Shown here one piece after another: positions 52,715-61,002 of a stretch of 64,000 nucleotides of DNA. Position 1 is the first letter of the stretch. Every line of letters begins with the position of its first letter. This DNA comes from DATBLE01 sp963837265. GTDB lineage: Bacteria; Actinomycetota; Thermoleophilia; Gaiellales; Gaiellaceae. The notes under the pieces were generated by a model that was given only the letters and a program-made list of their open reading frames with translations, was not told where the DNA came from and ran no database searches. The translations under genes were made by a program, and so were the position numbers. The stretch covers positions 1 to 64,000 of the forward strand of contig CAWIMQ010000007.1 of the NCBI GenBank assembly GCA_963837265.1, read 5' to 3'.

Positions 52715-53203
52715 GTGCCTGAGGGCTCGGGACAGCTTGTCCTTCGCGAGATCGAAGATCGCGATCTCGGCGTGCTGTTCGAGCACTGGACGGATCCCGA
52801 CGCGATACGGATGGCCGCGTTCACTTCGCCGGATCAGAATGATCGAACCGCCTTCGAGCGACGGTGGGCGCGGCTGCGGAGCGACGTGTCTAAGACGAAC
52901 AGGGTCGTCGAGATCGACGGTCGAGTTGTGGGTCACATTGCGAGCTTCGACTTGGAGGGGCACCGCGAGGTCACATATTGGATAGGCCGTGAAGATTGGG
53001 GCCGCGGCATTGCCACGCGTGCCCTACAGGAGTTCTTGGAGCTAGAGGCAACCCGTCCTCTGTACGCTGGCGCTGCGAGCGACAACGCCGCGTCGATTCG
53101 CGTGTTGACGAAGTGCGGCTTTCGTATCGTGGGCGAGGGGCGCGGGTTCGCTCATGGGCGCAACGAGGAAACGGACGAGGTCGTCCTCCGACTCGATGCA
53201 TGA
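52715..53203 (+). CDS. GNAT N-acetyltransferase (RimJ/RimL-like)
   Basis: This 162-residue GNAT has LVLREIEDRDLGVLFEHWTDPDA near the start, EVTYWIGREDWGRGIATRALQEFL with the acetyl-CoA loop (~82-96), and LYAGAASDNAASIRVLTKCGF. The fold is like RimJ/RimL or aminoglycoside/antibiotic acetyltransferases. The GTG at 52715 is preferred because a TAGCGT box lies 8 nt upstream (52701-52706), whereas the ATG at 52679 lies inside the boundary motif. Confidence 0.87.
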   Translation: MPEGSGQLVLREIEDRDLGVLFEHWTDPDAIRMAAFTSPDQNDRTAFERRWARLRSDVSKTNRVVEIDGRVVGHIASFDLEGHREVTYWIGREDWGRGIATRALQEFLELEATRPLYAGAASDNAASIRVLTKCGFRIVGEGRGFAHGRNEETDEVVLRLDA

Positions 53204-53217
53204 CCAACTTCCCTCGA

Positions 53218-53245
53218 CTGCGCCAGTGTTCCGGGAATGACGCCA
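53218..53245 (+). repeat. Boundary repeat, copy 9
   Basis: CTGCGCCAGTGTTCCGGGAATGACGCCAG is close to the consensus. It lies 15 bp after the GNAT stop and just past the stop of the inverted nucleotidyltransferase gene. Confidence 0.6.
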
Positions 53246-53251
53246 GACGAG

Positions 53252-54058
53252 CTACCGGCGGGCGCGTTCCTGCACATACTGAACGAACGCGATCGCGCGG
53301 TCGACGGATCCTGGCCGCGGCGGTGTGTTCCACTGGATGAAGCGATCCTGCCGGACCTGCTCGATCAGGTGGCGCCATTCGAGCGGCAGTGCCTTGGCCG
53401 CCCACTCCAGCGCCTCTTGTTTGGCGATCAGCTCGCCGTGTTCGAGGGTGTAGAGCATCCGACTGCTTGCCTCGACGGCATAGCGCTGCGTCCACGAGAT
53501 GTCGAACGAAGCCCAAGCAGTCAGGTCGATGAGGAAGTTCTCGATCTGCGGTCGCATCGTTGCCTGCAAGATCGACGCAGGTACATCGCAGACGAACGCC
53601 CGCGGGTCGGTTCCCGCCAGGATCAAAGGCCGGTTTACGAGCAACCAGCGGACGTCCTCGGTGTTGCAGTGAGGAGACCACTCCATCTCGCGCCCGCCGC
53701 GATTTACGTAGAGCCACGGTTGCCCGAGCGCGGCCAAAGTCTTGAGATCTCCCTTGGGCGCGTATGAGCCTTCGAGGTTGTATCCCCAGTAGCTGGGCCA
53801 GCTCGGAATTTTTTCATGAAGCCGCCGAAGCCCGGACTCCTCCTGGCGGCGGAGGCTGCCTTCCGTCACAGCGAGGAAGTCGCAGTCACTCGCGGCATCG
53901 CCTCCGCCGAGCGCGAATGAGCCGGTGAGGTACATGCCGACCAATTTCGGCCCCAAGATCGAAGAAACCCGGGCGACGAACCTCGCCAGGAGATCGTTCA
54001 GGTCGGCGAACTGTGTCGCCGACGGCGCAGCGGGATGTTCCGGCGCACGTCGCTGCAT
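53252..54058 (-). CDS. Aminoglycoside-nucleotidyltransferase-like protein
   Basis: This 268-residue protein on the minus strand has the nucleotidyltransferase motif GSFALGGGDAASDCDFL (GS followed by DxD, residues ~46-62). A helical C-terminal half with LTAWASFDISWTQRYAVEA and HLIEQVRQDRFIQW resembles the AadA/ANT(3'')-type C-terminal domain. It could adenylylate an aminoglycoside or another small molecule; resistance function is not shown. AadA-like genes are classic integron cassette cargo, which fits the boundary-repeat layout here. Start at 54058. Confidence 0.8.
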   Translation of the reverse strand: MQRRAPEHPAAPSATQFADLNDLLARFVARVSSILGPKLVGMYLTGSFALGGGDAASDCDFLAVTEGSLRRQEESGLRRLHEKIPSWPSYWGYNLEGSYAPKGDLKTLAALGQPWLYVNRGGREMEWSPHCNTEDVRWLLVNRPLILAGTDPRAFVCDVPASILQATMRPQIENFLIDLTAWASFDISWTQRYAVEASSRMLYTLEHGELIAKQEALEWAAKALPLEWRHLIEQVRQDRFIQWNTPPRPGSVDRAIAFVQYVQERARR

Positions 54059-54082
54059 GCCCGTAACGTTCGCAGATAGTCG

Positions 54083-54114
54083 GCTGGGCGAGTGTTCCGG
54101 AATGACCCCTGAGC
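54083..54114 (+). repeat. Boundary repeat, copy 10
   Basis: GCTGGGCGAGTGTTCCGGAATGACCCCTGAGC is a near-consensus copy. Its core TTCCGGAA is a perfect 8-bp palindrome flanked by GGGCG and CCCCT arms. It lies upstream of the inverted nucleotidyltransferase start and before the second large cupin gene. Confidence 0.65.
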
Positions 54115-54123
54115 GATAGCTGG

Positions 54124-54708
54124 ATGGTGGTCCGTCGAGTGTGTGAGACTCGCGGTGTGGCTGAGGCTCCGATGCGCACCAGTCGGAATGGGTTAGTCGT
54201 CGACGGCGATGGTTGGTTCGTCGTGAACGCGCGCGAGTCCCGCTGGAAAAATGAAGGGCCGCTTGGTGCCTACTGCACCTTCGAGGGCAAGAAGCGCTTC
54301 CCTCACTTCGGGATCAACGTTACGGTGCTGGGGCCAGGCGAGCGGTTCGGCATGTACCACCGCGAAAAGGCGCAGGAAACGTTCCTCGTTCTCGCCGGCG
54401 AGTGCACGTTGATCGTCGAGGGCCGCGAACAGCGCCTCGTCGCGTGGGATTTCTTCTACTGCGCGCCGGAGACGGAGCACATCATCGTGGCGGACAGTCA
54501 GCAATCGGCGGTCGTGCTGGCGGTCGGTGCGCGTGGACGAGGGGTTGGCGGCGGCCTCCTCTACACCGTGTGCAAGGCGGCAGCACGCTACGGAGCCAGC
54601 GTGGCGCGCGAGACTTCCGAACCGGCGATCGCCTACGCGAAGGTGTGGGCGAAGCTCCCGCGCTCGCGGTTCGTCAAGTATCGGCGCGGCTGGCTGCCGG
54701 ACGACTGA
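54124..54708 (+). CDS. Cupin-domain protein (194 aa), paralogue of the inverted cupin
   Basis: This 194-residue cupin has FGINVTVLGPGERFGMYHREKAQETFLVLAGE (motif 1), WDFFYCAPETEHIIVADS (motif 2 with His) and CKAAARYGASVARETSEPAIAY at the C-terminus. The same blocks, including ARYGASV, occur in the cupin at 50281-50826, so the two are paralogues within the array. Ligand and function unknown. The start is uncertain within the first ~17 codons. Confidence 0.82.
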   Translation: MVVRRVCETRGVAEAPMRTSRNGLVVDGDGWFVVNARESRWKNEGPLGAYCTFEGKKRFPHFGINVTVLGPGERFGMYHREKAQETFLVLAGECTLIVEGREQRLVAWDFFYCAPETEHIIVADSQQSAVVLAVGARGRGVGGGLLYTVCKAAARYGASVARETSEPAIAYAKVWAKLPRSRFVKYRRGWLPDD

Positions 54709-54721
54709 TCGACGCCGCTCG

Positions 54722-54754
54722 CCTGGGCGAGTTCAGGAATGAGTCTCCTGAGAG
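54722..54754 (+). repeat. Boundary repeat, copy 11
   Basis: CTGGGCGAGTTCAGGAATGAGTCTCCTGAGAG matches the consensus. It also forms CTCGCC-TG-GGCGAG with the preceding bases. It follows the cupin stop. Confidence 0.6.
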
Positions 54755-54825
54755 CGGTGGTTCGACGACGCGAGCGGTTCCGCTCGCCGCGTAGGACTTG
54801 CCGAGCGGTGGGATAAGCTGGGTTC

Positions 54826-54948
54826 GTGATCGTCGCTGCCTCCACCGTCGCAGTCGTGGCTATCGCGGCGGCGGTCATCGTCGTCGCCCTTGTGGCCTGG
54901 TATCTCTTGCCGCGCGGCGGCCGACGAAAGCGCCCACCTCGCACCTAG
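54826..54948 (+). CDS. Very small membrane protein (40 aa)
   Basis: This 40-residue protein is a single hydrophobic helix (VAVVAIAAAVIVVALVAWYLL, residues ~7-27) with a basic tail (PRGGRRKRPPRT). It is too short for ordinary gene finders. The GTG at 54826 is supported by a TAAGCT box 6 nt upstream (54814-54819). It is the only gene in the interval between boundary motifs 11 and 12. Confidence 0.55.
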   Translation: MIVAASTVAVVAIAAAVIVVALVAWYLLPRGGRRKRPPRT

Positions 54949-55037
54949 ACAGCTAACGAGCCCGAGTCCCGAAGGGCCGTCCGCCGCGCTGTTGCCGCAG
55001 ACGCCGCGCAGTACCCGTCTGGCGGTGCCACAACGGC

Positions 55038-55066
55038 GTGCGCGAGTGTGCCGGAATGTCTCTTGG
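55038..55066 (+). repeat. Boundary repeat, copy 12
   Basis: GTGCGCGAGTGTGCCGGAATGTCTCTTGGTG keeps GCGAGTGTGCCGGAATG. It lies between the small membrane protein and the DUF3237-like gene. Confidence 0.55.
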
Positions 55067-55176
55067 TGTCCCGTCGCCTTCGGATGGAAGCGCGTCGGAG
55101 CGGTGAACAGCGTTCGGCTGTGCGCTGTTAGGCTCGTCGACGGAAGAGGGCCGACCCGAACAGATCGGAGGATCCG

Positions 55177-55635
55177 GTGAGCGAGCACGCGGGAATTCCC
55201 GGAGAGTTGATCTACGAGTACGTCTGCCAATTCACGCAGGTGGTGGAGTACGGCTGCTCGGCGGAAGGGGTGTTTTCGGGCCAGACGACGCCACCAGCCG
55301 AGGGGGCGCGGTTCGACGTCTACTTCGAGGGGCCTGTTACCGGGAGGCTGAATGGGACGGTCAAGGGCGTGGATTATCTTCACATCCGCGCCGATGGCCG
55401 CTGCCAGCTCGACATTCACGCAGAGATCACGACCGAGGACGAAAAGAAGATCTCGCTCGCTGCCGACGGCGTGGCGATCCCGGAGGAAGGATCGCCGGTC
55501 TTTCAGCTCAAGGAGAACGTGACGCTGACGAGCAATCACCCAGAGTACTTGTGGGTGAACCCGATCCAGGTTTGGGCTCCGGGGACGGTCGACGTGTCCA
55601 AGGGAGAAATTCGGATCAAGGCGTACGCCGTCTGA
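55177..55635 (+). CDS. DUF3237-family-like protein
   Basis: This 152-residue beta-rich protein has IYEYVCQFTQVVEYGCSA, GPVTGRLNGTVKGVDYLHIRADGRCQLDIHAEITTED and a C-terminal ENVTLTSNHPEYLWVNPIQV. This resembles the DUF3237 beta-barrel family of unknown function. A GGAGG Shine-Dalgarno lies upstream of the GTG at 55177. A TAGGCT box at about 55127-55133 gives a short leader. It is a single gene between boundary motifs 12 and 13. Confidence 0.78.
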   Translation: MSEHAGIPGELIYEYVCQFTQVVEYGCSAEGVFSGQTTPPAEGARFDVYFEGPVTGRLNGTVKGVDYLHIRADGRCQLDIHAEITTEDEKKISLAADGVAIPEEGSPVFQLKENVTLTSNHPEYLWVNPIQVWAPGTVDVSKGEIRIKAYAV

Positions 55636-55741
55636 CGAGAGAGCGCCCCAAGGGACTCCAGGTCATGGCGGCAAACGGAGTGTCGCCTCTTGCGGGGACC
55701 GCGACGCTTGGCCCTACTGGAAACCAGTGGCACCAGCCCTG

Positions 55742-55771
55742 GCTGCGCGAGCGTGCGGGAATGACGCCTGA
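55742..55771 (+). repeat. Boundary repeat, copy 13
   Basis: GCTGCGCGAGCGTGCGGGAATGACGCCTGAGG is a close match to the consensus. It is the last clear copy in the array. Confidence 0.6.
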
Positions 55772-55798
55772 GGCAAGCCCAATGCCTAGTCTTGAGCG

Positions 55799-56047
55799 AT
55801 GGTGCTGACGACGCCGTTTCGAAGGTGGCTCGATGCCGGATGCCCGGATGACTTCGATTACGACGGCATGCGGGTCGATGCGCAGTGGGTGATCGGGGTT
55901 GAGCACGACGCGATCGCAGACAGCCGTCCCGGAAGCCGGCCAACCGTTCTCGGCGACGAGGACTGCGATCGGCTTTCAATCCCGCGCGGATCGACCAATG
56001 CTGACGCGATCGAGCACTTGTCCGGGGTTCGGCCGCACATCCCCTAA
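55799..56047 (+). CDS. Hypothetical protein (82 aa)
   Basis: This 82-residue acidic protein has no recognisable domain. The ATG at 55799 is supported by a TAGTCT box 6 nt upstream (55787-55792), which is the same leaderless pattern used by many real genes here. It is the last gene in the boundary-repeat array. Confidence 0.45.
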   Translation: MVLTTPFRRWLDAGCPDDFDYDGMRVDAQWVIGVEHDAIADSRPGSRPTVLGDEDCDRLSIPRGSTNADAIEHLSGVRPHIP

Positions 56048-56134
56048 CCCCGGTCCTGCCGGGCGGCGACACCGCCCGTTGGGCCAGCGTGCTCTCGCCT
56101 GCACCGCCTACGGGCACAGGACGGGAGACACGGG

Positions 56135-56548
56135 TCACACTCGAAGCCGCTCGACCCGCAGCTTTGGAACCCGCCGGAAGTGCTGCTCGTCCCGGCTGCC
56201 GACGAGGACCGCGAACCCGAGCTGCAGCGCAGTCGCCGCAACAACGATGTCGTTCGCCGGAATCGAGGCGCCCTTCCTTCTCAGCGTTGCGACCACGTCA
56301 GCCCAACGCTCGGCAATCTCCCGCCCGAAGTCGACGACAGGAACGCGCGCGACGAGCGCGTCGACCTTCGCGCGTCGAGCCGACGCACGGCCGACCCGAC
56401 CGGCGAGGCGCACGCCGACGAGCAGCTCCGCGTAAACGATGGCCGGCAGCACGAGCGGCTCGTTTCCGAGCTTCGCGAGCGCCGCATCCCACTCGGCGCC
56501 GCCGCGCTCGAGCGCGACGACCGCACTCGTGTCGACTACGAGCCCCAC
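56135..56548 (-). CDS. vapC: PIN-domain toxin, VapC-like
   Basis: This 137-residue PIN ribonuclease-like toxin has the acidic active-site set: Asp in VVDTSAVVAL (~6), Glu in YAELLVG (~41), and the Asp in ANDIVVAATALQ (~99) with a further acid near RDEQHF. PIN toxins cleave tRNA or rRNA when freed from antitoxin. It overlaps the antitoxin gene by 13 bp, so it is translated from the same transcript. Confidence 0.92.
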   Translation of the reverse strand: MGLVVDTSAVVALERGGAEWDAALAKLGNEPLVLPAIVYAELLVGVRLAGRVGRASARRAKVDALVARVPVVDFGREIAERWADVVATLRRKGASIPANDIVVAATALQLGFAVLVGSRDEQHFRRVPKLRVERLRV

Positions 56549-56802
56549 GGGTCGTCCGGCGGCCGGTCCCAGCTGCCGACCCGCTCGAGGTCGTCGGCGA
56601 AGTCGGGCTCGGGCTCGCCGGCGTCGCGCCAGGCCGCAACCGCCTCGGCGAGCGTCGTCACCGTCGCCTCGGGCACCGGCACGAGGCGCGCGACGAGGTC
56701 GCCGTTTCGCTCCACGAGGAAGCTGTCGCCGCGGTAGCGGATCCTGCCGAGAACGTCACCCAGCCGGCGAGCGAGCTCTGTTGCCGAGATGCGATGCTCC
56801 AT
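56536..56802 (-). CDS. vapB: Phd/YefM-type antitoxin for the PIN toxin
   Basis: This 88-residue protein starts MEHRISATELARRLGDVLGRIRYRGDSFLVERNG, a Phd/YefM-type DNA-binding N-terminal half. It ends in an acidic, Trp/Pro-rich tail that would wrap the toxin. The ATG at 56802 has a TAATCT box 6 nt upstream (56809-56814). An inverted repeat directly upstream overlaps that box, as expected of autorepression. Confidence 0.88.
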   Translation of the reverse strand: MEHRISATELARRLGDVLGRIRYRGDSFLVERNGDLVARLVPVPEATVTTLAEAVAAWRDAGEPEPDFADDLERVGSWDRPPDDPWGS

Positions 56803-56811
56803 GCCGCCAGA

Positions 56812-56827
56812 TTACAGAAATCTGTAA
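56812..56827 (-). promoter_or_regulatory. Palindromic operator of the VapBC module
   Basis: TTACAGA-AA-TCTGTAA is a perfect 7-bp inverted repeat. It overlaps the -10-like TAATCT box (56809-56814) 6 nt before the antitoxin start. Binding of the antitoxin or the toxin-antitoxin complex here would block transcription. Confidence 0.75.
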
Positions 56828-56836
56828 CACACGCAA

Positions 56837-56853
56837 TTGTCTGTTCGAGACAA
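56837..56853 (-). terminator. Hairpin directly after the Lhr stop codon
   Basis: TTGTCT/AGACAA form a 6-bp stem (56837-56842 with 56848-56853) around a 5-nt loop, immediately after the TAG stop of the helicase gene (56854-56856). This is another example of the stop-plus-hairpin pattern. Confidence 0.5.
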
Positions 56854-59800
56854 CTAGGGACGCAGCACGGCGCGCCGGGGACCGGCGACGAAGCCGGCGT
56901 CGAGGAGCAGCGGTAGGACCTCGCTCTCGGCCACCGGCTCGCCGTCGAAGCGCTCGACCGCCAGGCGCTTGCGGCTGTAGCGACGCGCGTGGTCGACGAG
57001 GGCGGCGAGCGCGACTCGCAGCCACTCCGGATCGGGATCGCGGAGCGGGACGAGCGACCGCCCGCCCCGCTCGACGAACAGGGCAGGCCGGCCGCCGAGG
57101 AGCACCACGTACGCACCGGCGACGCGGGCCGCCCGTGCCCCGGCCCGCTTCGGCCACGGGAGCACCGCCCCGTACGGCTGGGCCGGGTCGGCGGCGGCGA
57201 GCACCAGCGGCTCCTCGTCGTCGTCCCGCGGCCGCAGCTCGCGGAGCCGCTCGACGGCCCCGCCGAGCGCGAACTGCGCCCCGCCGAGGCCCTCGACGAA
57301 GTAGCCGCGGCGACAGAGCCCGAGCGTCTCGAGCGCCTTCAGCTCGCCGTAGACGGCGCCGTAGCCGCCGGGGATGCCCTCGCCGCGGACGCCGTCGCGG
57401 GTGACAATCCCCTGCCGCTCGAGCAGGAGCTCGGCGAGGGCACGGCGGTCGGGCTCGCCGGCGAAGAGCCGCTCGGCCAGGGACCAGCGCCCCTGTGTCG
57501 CCGTGTCGACCGTCGAGCGCGACCGCGAGAATCGCCGTGAGCGCCGTTCCCGTCGCGGCGTCGCGAAGCGGCGCTGCGATCTGAGTGGCTGCCAGGCGTC
57601 GTTCGTGACCTCGCCCGCCCAGACGAGATCCCAGAGAGCAGCGAGTGCCTCGCCGCTCGCCAGGTGGCTCTCTTCGAGCAGGTCGTGCCAGAAGAGCGCA
57701 CCGCGACCGAGCGCCGCCCGGATCGCGCAGGCAGTCTGGCCGTCGCTCTTCGGAGCGGCCGAAGGCGCACCGAAGAGAGACGCGTCCTCGCGGAAGTACA
57801 GCGCGACGCGGTCGAGCCCGGCACCGATCCAGATGACCTCCCCGGTGCCGCAGAGCTGGTCGAGCTGCTCCGGCCGGTAGCCGGGGACCCGGCGCGGAAG
57901 GATCTCGGACTCCCACAGCGAGACCGGCAGCGACAGCGCCTGCAGGGGCACCAGCGCCTCGCGCAGACTGGCTCGGCGGTCAACGCCGTGCCAGCTGGGC
58001 AGGAACCGCCCCAGCGTCGCCTGCTCGGCCGGCTCGACCTCCTTGCGGAGCGCGGCCAGCGACGCTCGCCGCAGCCGACGGAGGACGTCGGGGTCACACC
58101 ATTCGCGCTCGGTGCCGCCGGGACGCAGCTCGCCGCGAACGAGCTTCTCGGCGCGCTCGAGGGCGTGCAGCTGCCCCTCGACGTTGCGGCCGAAGCGCTC
58201 GTTCGCCTCCGCCGTCGTGAACGGGCCACGCGACCGCGCGAAGCGCGCGACGAGCGAGCCCAGGGGGTCCGGCCCGCTCTCCAGGAACGCCTCCGGGAGC
58301 CCCGACGGCGGCATCGCGCCGAGCGCGTCGCGGTACCGGCCGGCGTCCTCCGCCGCGACCAGCCGCTCTTCCCGGGCGATTCGCACGCGAATCGCCCGGC
58401 GTTGGCTGATCAGCTCCTGCCCAAGAGCACTATCGTATTCTGAAGTTTGCAAATCTCCTATACGGATCAGTTGATAATGCAGATCGTCCGGAGTGCGGAC
58501 GAGTCCGCGCAAGCTCGCCTCCACTTCCTCGAGCGCGGAGCGGTCGAGGAGGTCCCTGAGCTCCTCCTGGCCGAGCAGCTCACGGAGCAGGTCTCGGTCG
58601 AGCGAGAGCGCCTGCGCGCGCCGCTCCGCGGGAGGCGTGTCGTCCTCGTACATGTACGTCGCGACGTAGTCGAAGAGGAGCGAGGCCGAGTACGGCGAGG
58701 CGGACGGGGTCTCGACGTCGACGACGTCGATCTGCCGCGAGCGCAGCCCCTGGAGAAGCCGCTTCAGCGCAGGCAGGTCGAACACGTCCTGAAGGCACTC
58801 GCGGTAGGTCTCGAGCACGATCGGGAATGCCGGATAGCGACGCGCGACCTGGAGCAGGGACTGCGCCTTGAGCCGCTGCTGCCAGAGCGGCGTCCGCTCG
58901 CCGGGCCGGCGGCGCGGGATCAGCAGGGCGCGGCCCGCGTTCTCGCGGAAGCGCGAGCCGAAGAGCGCGGTCTGGCCCACCTCGGCGACGACGAGATCGT
59001 CGAGCTCGTCCGGGTCCGGAATCAGATCCTCGACCGGCGGCGGCGTGTCGGCGTCCGGGAAGTGAAAGGCGATGCCGTCGTCCGACCAGATCGACTGCGC
59101 CTCCAGCCCGAGCGAGTCGCGCAGCCGTGCGGCTGCGGCCATCGCCCACGGAGCGTGCACCCGGGCGCCGAAGGGGGTGAGGATACACACCCGCCAGTCG
59201 CCGATCTCGTCGCGGAAGCGCTCGACCACGATCGTCCTGTCGCTCGGGATCGCGCCGGTTGCCACCTCCTGCTCTCGGAGGAACGTGAGGAGATTCGACG
59301 CGGCGCGTTCGTCGAGCGCATGCTGCTCCAGAAGCCTCTTCAGCGCTTTCGCATGCGAGAGCGCCGACAGCTCTCGTGAGGCGCGCCCGATCTGCTCGCC
59401 GAGCTCGTACGGCCTCCCCACCCCCTCGCCTTTCCAGAACGGCACCGCGCCGGGAAGGCCGGGGGCGGGCGAGACGAGCACGCGGTCGCGGGTGATCTCC
59501 TCGATCCTCCAGGTGGAGGCGCCGAGCAGGAAGGTCTGCCCCGCGCGCGCCTCGTAGACCATCTCCTCGTCGAGCTCGCCGACCCGGCCGCCGCCGTCGA
59601 CGAGGTGGACGCCGAAGAGACCCCGGTCGGGGATCGTGCCCGCATTCGTCACCGCGAGCCGGCGGGCCCCCTCGCGGCCCCGGACCAGTCCGGCTGTGCG
59701 ATCCCAGACGATGCGGGGCCTGAGCTCGGCGAACTCGTCGGAGGGGTAGCGGCCGGAGAGCATGTCGAGCACGTTCTCGAGCTGCGGACGCGAGAGGTCG

Positions 59801-61002
59801 GCGAACGGGTACGCGCCGCGGACGAGGTCGTGCAGCTCGCCGATCTCGATCTCCTCCTGCGCCGCGACCGCGACGATCTGCTGCGCCAGCACGTCGAGCG
59901 GGTTGCGCGGGATCGCGGTCTCCTCGATCTCGCCGGCGAGCATCCGCTCGGCGACCACGGCCGACTCGAGCAGGTCGGCCCGAAACTTCGGAAAGATCCG
60001 GCCCTTCGAGACCGCGCCGAGCTCGTGGCCGGCGCGGCCGATCCGCTGCAGCCCGCGCGCGACCGACTTCGGGCTCTCGACCTGGACGACGAGGTCGACC
60101 GCGCCCATGTCGATCCCGAGCTCGAGCGACGAGGTCGCAACCAGGCACGGGACCGCCCCGCGCTTGAGCAGCTCCTCGACCTCGACTCGCTGCTCCCGCG
60201 CGAGCGACCCGTGGTGGGCACGGGCGATTTCGCGTTCGGCGAGCTCGTTCAGGCGAAGCGCCAACCGCTCGGCGAGGCGCCGGTTGTTGACGAAGACGAT
60301 CGTCGAGCGATGCGCCTCGACCAGGCGGAGCAGCTCCGGGTAGATCGACGGCCAGATGGAATGCGCGGGAAAACCCATGGTTCCCCCGTGCGCCCCCTCC
60401 TTGTGCTCCTCGCCGTAGACGGCGAGATCGCGCATGTCGTCCACGGGGACCACCACTTCGAGGTCGAGGGCCTTCCGCGTGCCCGCGTCGACGAGGCTGA
60501 TCGGGCGAGCACCGGAGACGAACCGGCCGATCTCCTCCAGCGGCCGCTGCGTGGCGGAGAGCCCGACGCGCTGGACCGGCTCGCCGGTCAGCCGGTCGAG
60601 CCGCTCCACGCTGAGCGCGAGGTGCGCCCCGCGCTTCGTGCCGGCGACGGCGTGCACCTCGTCGAGGATCAGGGTGCGAACCGTCTTCAGGAGCTCCCGG
60701 CCCTGAGACGTGAGGAGCAGGAACAGCGACTCCGGGGTGGTGATGAGAATGTCCGGCGGCTTGCGCAACATCGCCGCCCGCTCCTTCTGCGGGGTGTCGC
60801 CGGTGCGGACGGCCACGGCCAGGCCCGACTCGAGCCCGGCCAGCGGGCCGCGCAGGTTGCGCTCGACGTCGTAGTTGAGCGCCTTCAGCGGCGAGACGTA
60901 CAGCAGGCGCAGACCCTCGCCGGGCGAGTTGTTCAAGCGGTCGATCCCGTACAGGAACGCGGCGAGCGTCTTGCCCGATCCGGTCGGCGCCTGGATGAGC
61001 AC
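56854..61002 (-). CDS. lhr: Lhr-type superfamily 2 DNA helicase
   Basis: This 1382-residue helicase has Walker A APTGSGKTLAAF (~5-16), motif DEVHAVAG, GLSATQRPLEEIG, and the helicase-C motifs FVNNRRLAERLA, ATSSLELGIDMGAVD and QRIGRAGHELG. A long C-terminal region follows, typical of bacterial Lhr (about 1400-1600 residues), which unwinds DNA and RNA-DNA hybrids in repair. The homologous sequence begins earlier: the same frame reads FSPPTRDWF and PTPAQEHGWPAIATGEHV upstream of 61002, but no ATG, GTG or TTG is seen there. The true start may be a rare codon, or a frameshift may lie upstream. Confidence 0.9.
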   Translation of the reverse strand: MLIQAPTGSGKTLAAFLYGIDRLNNSPGEGLRLLYVSPLKALNYDVERNLRGPLAGLESGLAVAVRTGDTPQKERAAMLRKPPDILITTPESLFLLLTSQGRELLKTVRTLILDEVHAVAGTKRGAHLALSVERLDRLTGEPVQRVGLSATQRPLEEIGRFVSGARPISLVDAGTRKALDLEVVVPVDDMRDLAVYGEEHKEGAHGGTMGFPAHSIWPSIYPELLRLVEAHRSTIVFVNNRRLAERLALRLNELAEREIARAHHGSLAREQRVEVEELLKRGAVPCLVATSSLELGIDMGAVDLVVQVESPKSVARGLQRIGRAGHELGAVSKGRIFPKFRADLLESAVVAERMLAGEIEETAIPRNPLDVLAQQIVAVAAQEEIEIGELHDLVRGAYPFADLSRPQLENVLDMLSGRYPSDEFAELRPRIVWDRTAGLVRGREGARRLAVTNAGTIPDRGLFGVHLVDGGGRVGELDEEMVYEARAGQTFLLGASTWRIEEITRDRVLVSPAPGLPGAVPFWKGEGVGRPYELGEQIGRASRELSALSHAKALKRLLEQHALDERAASNLLTFLREQEVATGAIPSDRTIVVERFRDEIGDWRVCILTPFGARVHAPWAMAAAARLRDSLGLEAQSIWSDDGIAFHFPDADTPPPVEDLIPDPDELDDLVVAEVGQTALFGSRFRENAGRALLIPRRRPGERTPLWQQRLKAQSLLQVARRYPAFPIVLETYRECLQDVFDLPALKRLLQGLRSRQIDVVDVETPSASPYSASLLFDYVATYMYEDDTPPAERRAQALSLDRDLLRELLGQEELRDLLDRSALEEVEASLRGLVRTPDDLHYQLIRIGDLQTSEYDSALGQELISQRRAIRVRIAREERLVAAEDAGRYRDALGAMPPSGLPEAFLESGPDPLGSLVARFARSRGPFTTAEANERFGRNVEGQLHALERAEKLVRGELRPGGTEREWCDPDVLRRLRRASLAALRKEVEPAEQATLGRFLPSWHGVDRRASLREALVPLQALSLPVSLWESEILPRRVPGYRPEQLDQLCGTGEVIWIGAGLDRVALYFREDASLFGAPSAAPKSDGQTACAIRAALGRGALFWHDLLEESHLASGEALAALWDLVWAGEVTNDAWQPLRSQRRFATPRRERRSRRFSRSRSTVDTATQGRWSLAERLFAGEPDRRALAELLLERQGIVTRDGVRGEGIPGGYGAVYGELKALETLGLCRRGYFVEGLGGAQFALGGAVERLRELRPRDDDEEPLVLAAADPAQPYGAVLPWPKRAGARAARVAGAYVVLLGGRPALFVERGGRSLVPLRDPDPEWLRVALAALVDHARRYSRKRLAVERFDGEPVAESEVLPLLLDAGFVAGPRRAVLRP

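Noticed and set aside
46041..56134. Classical integron with attC sites
   Set aside because: No integrase gene, no attI, and the GTTRRRY/RYYYAAC attC core is not consistently present; kept only as a cassette-like hypothesis.
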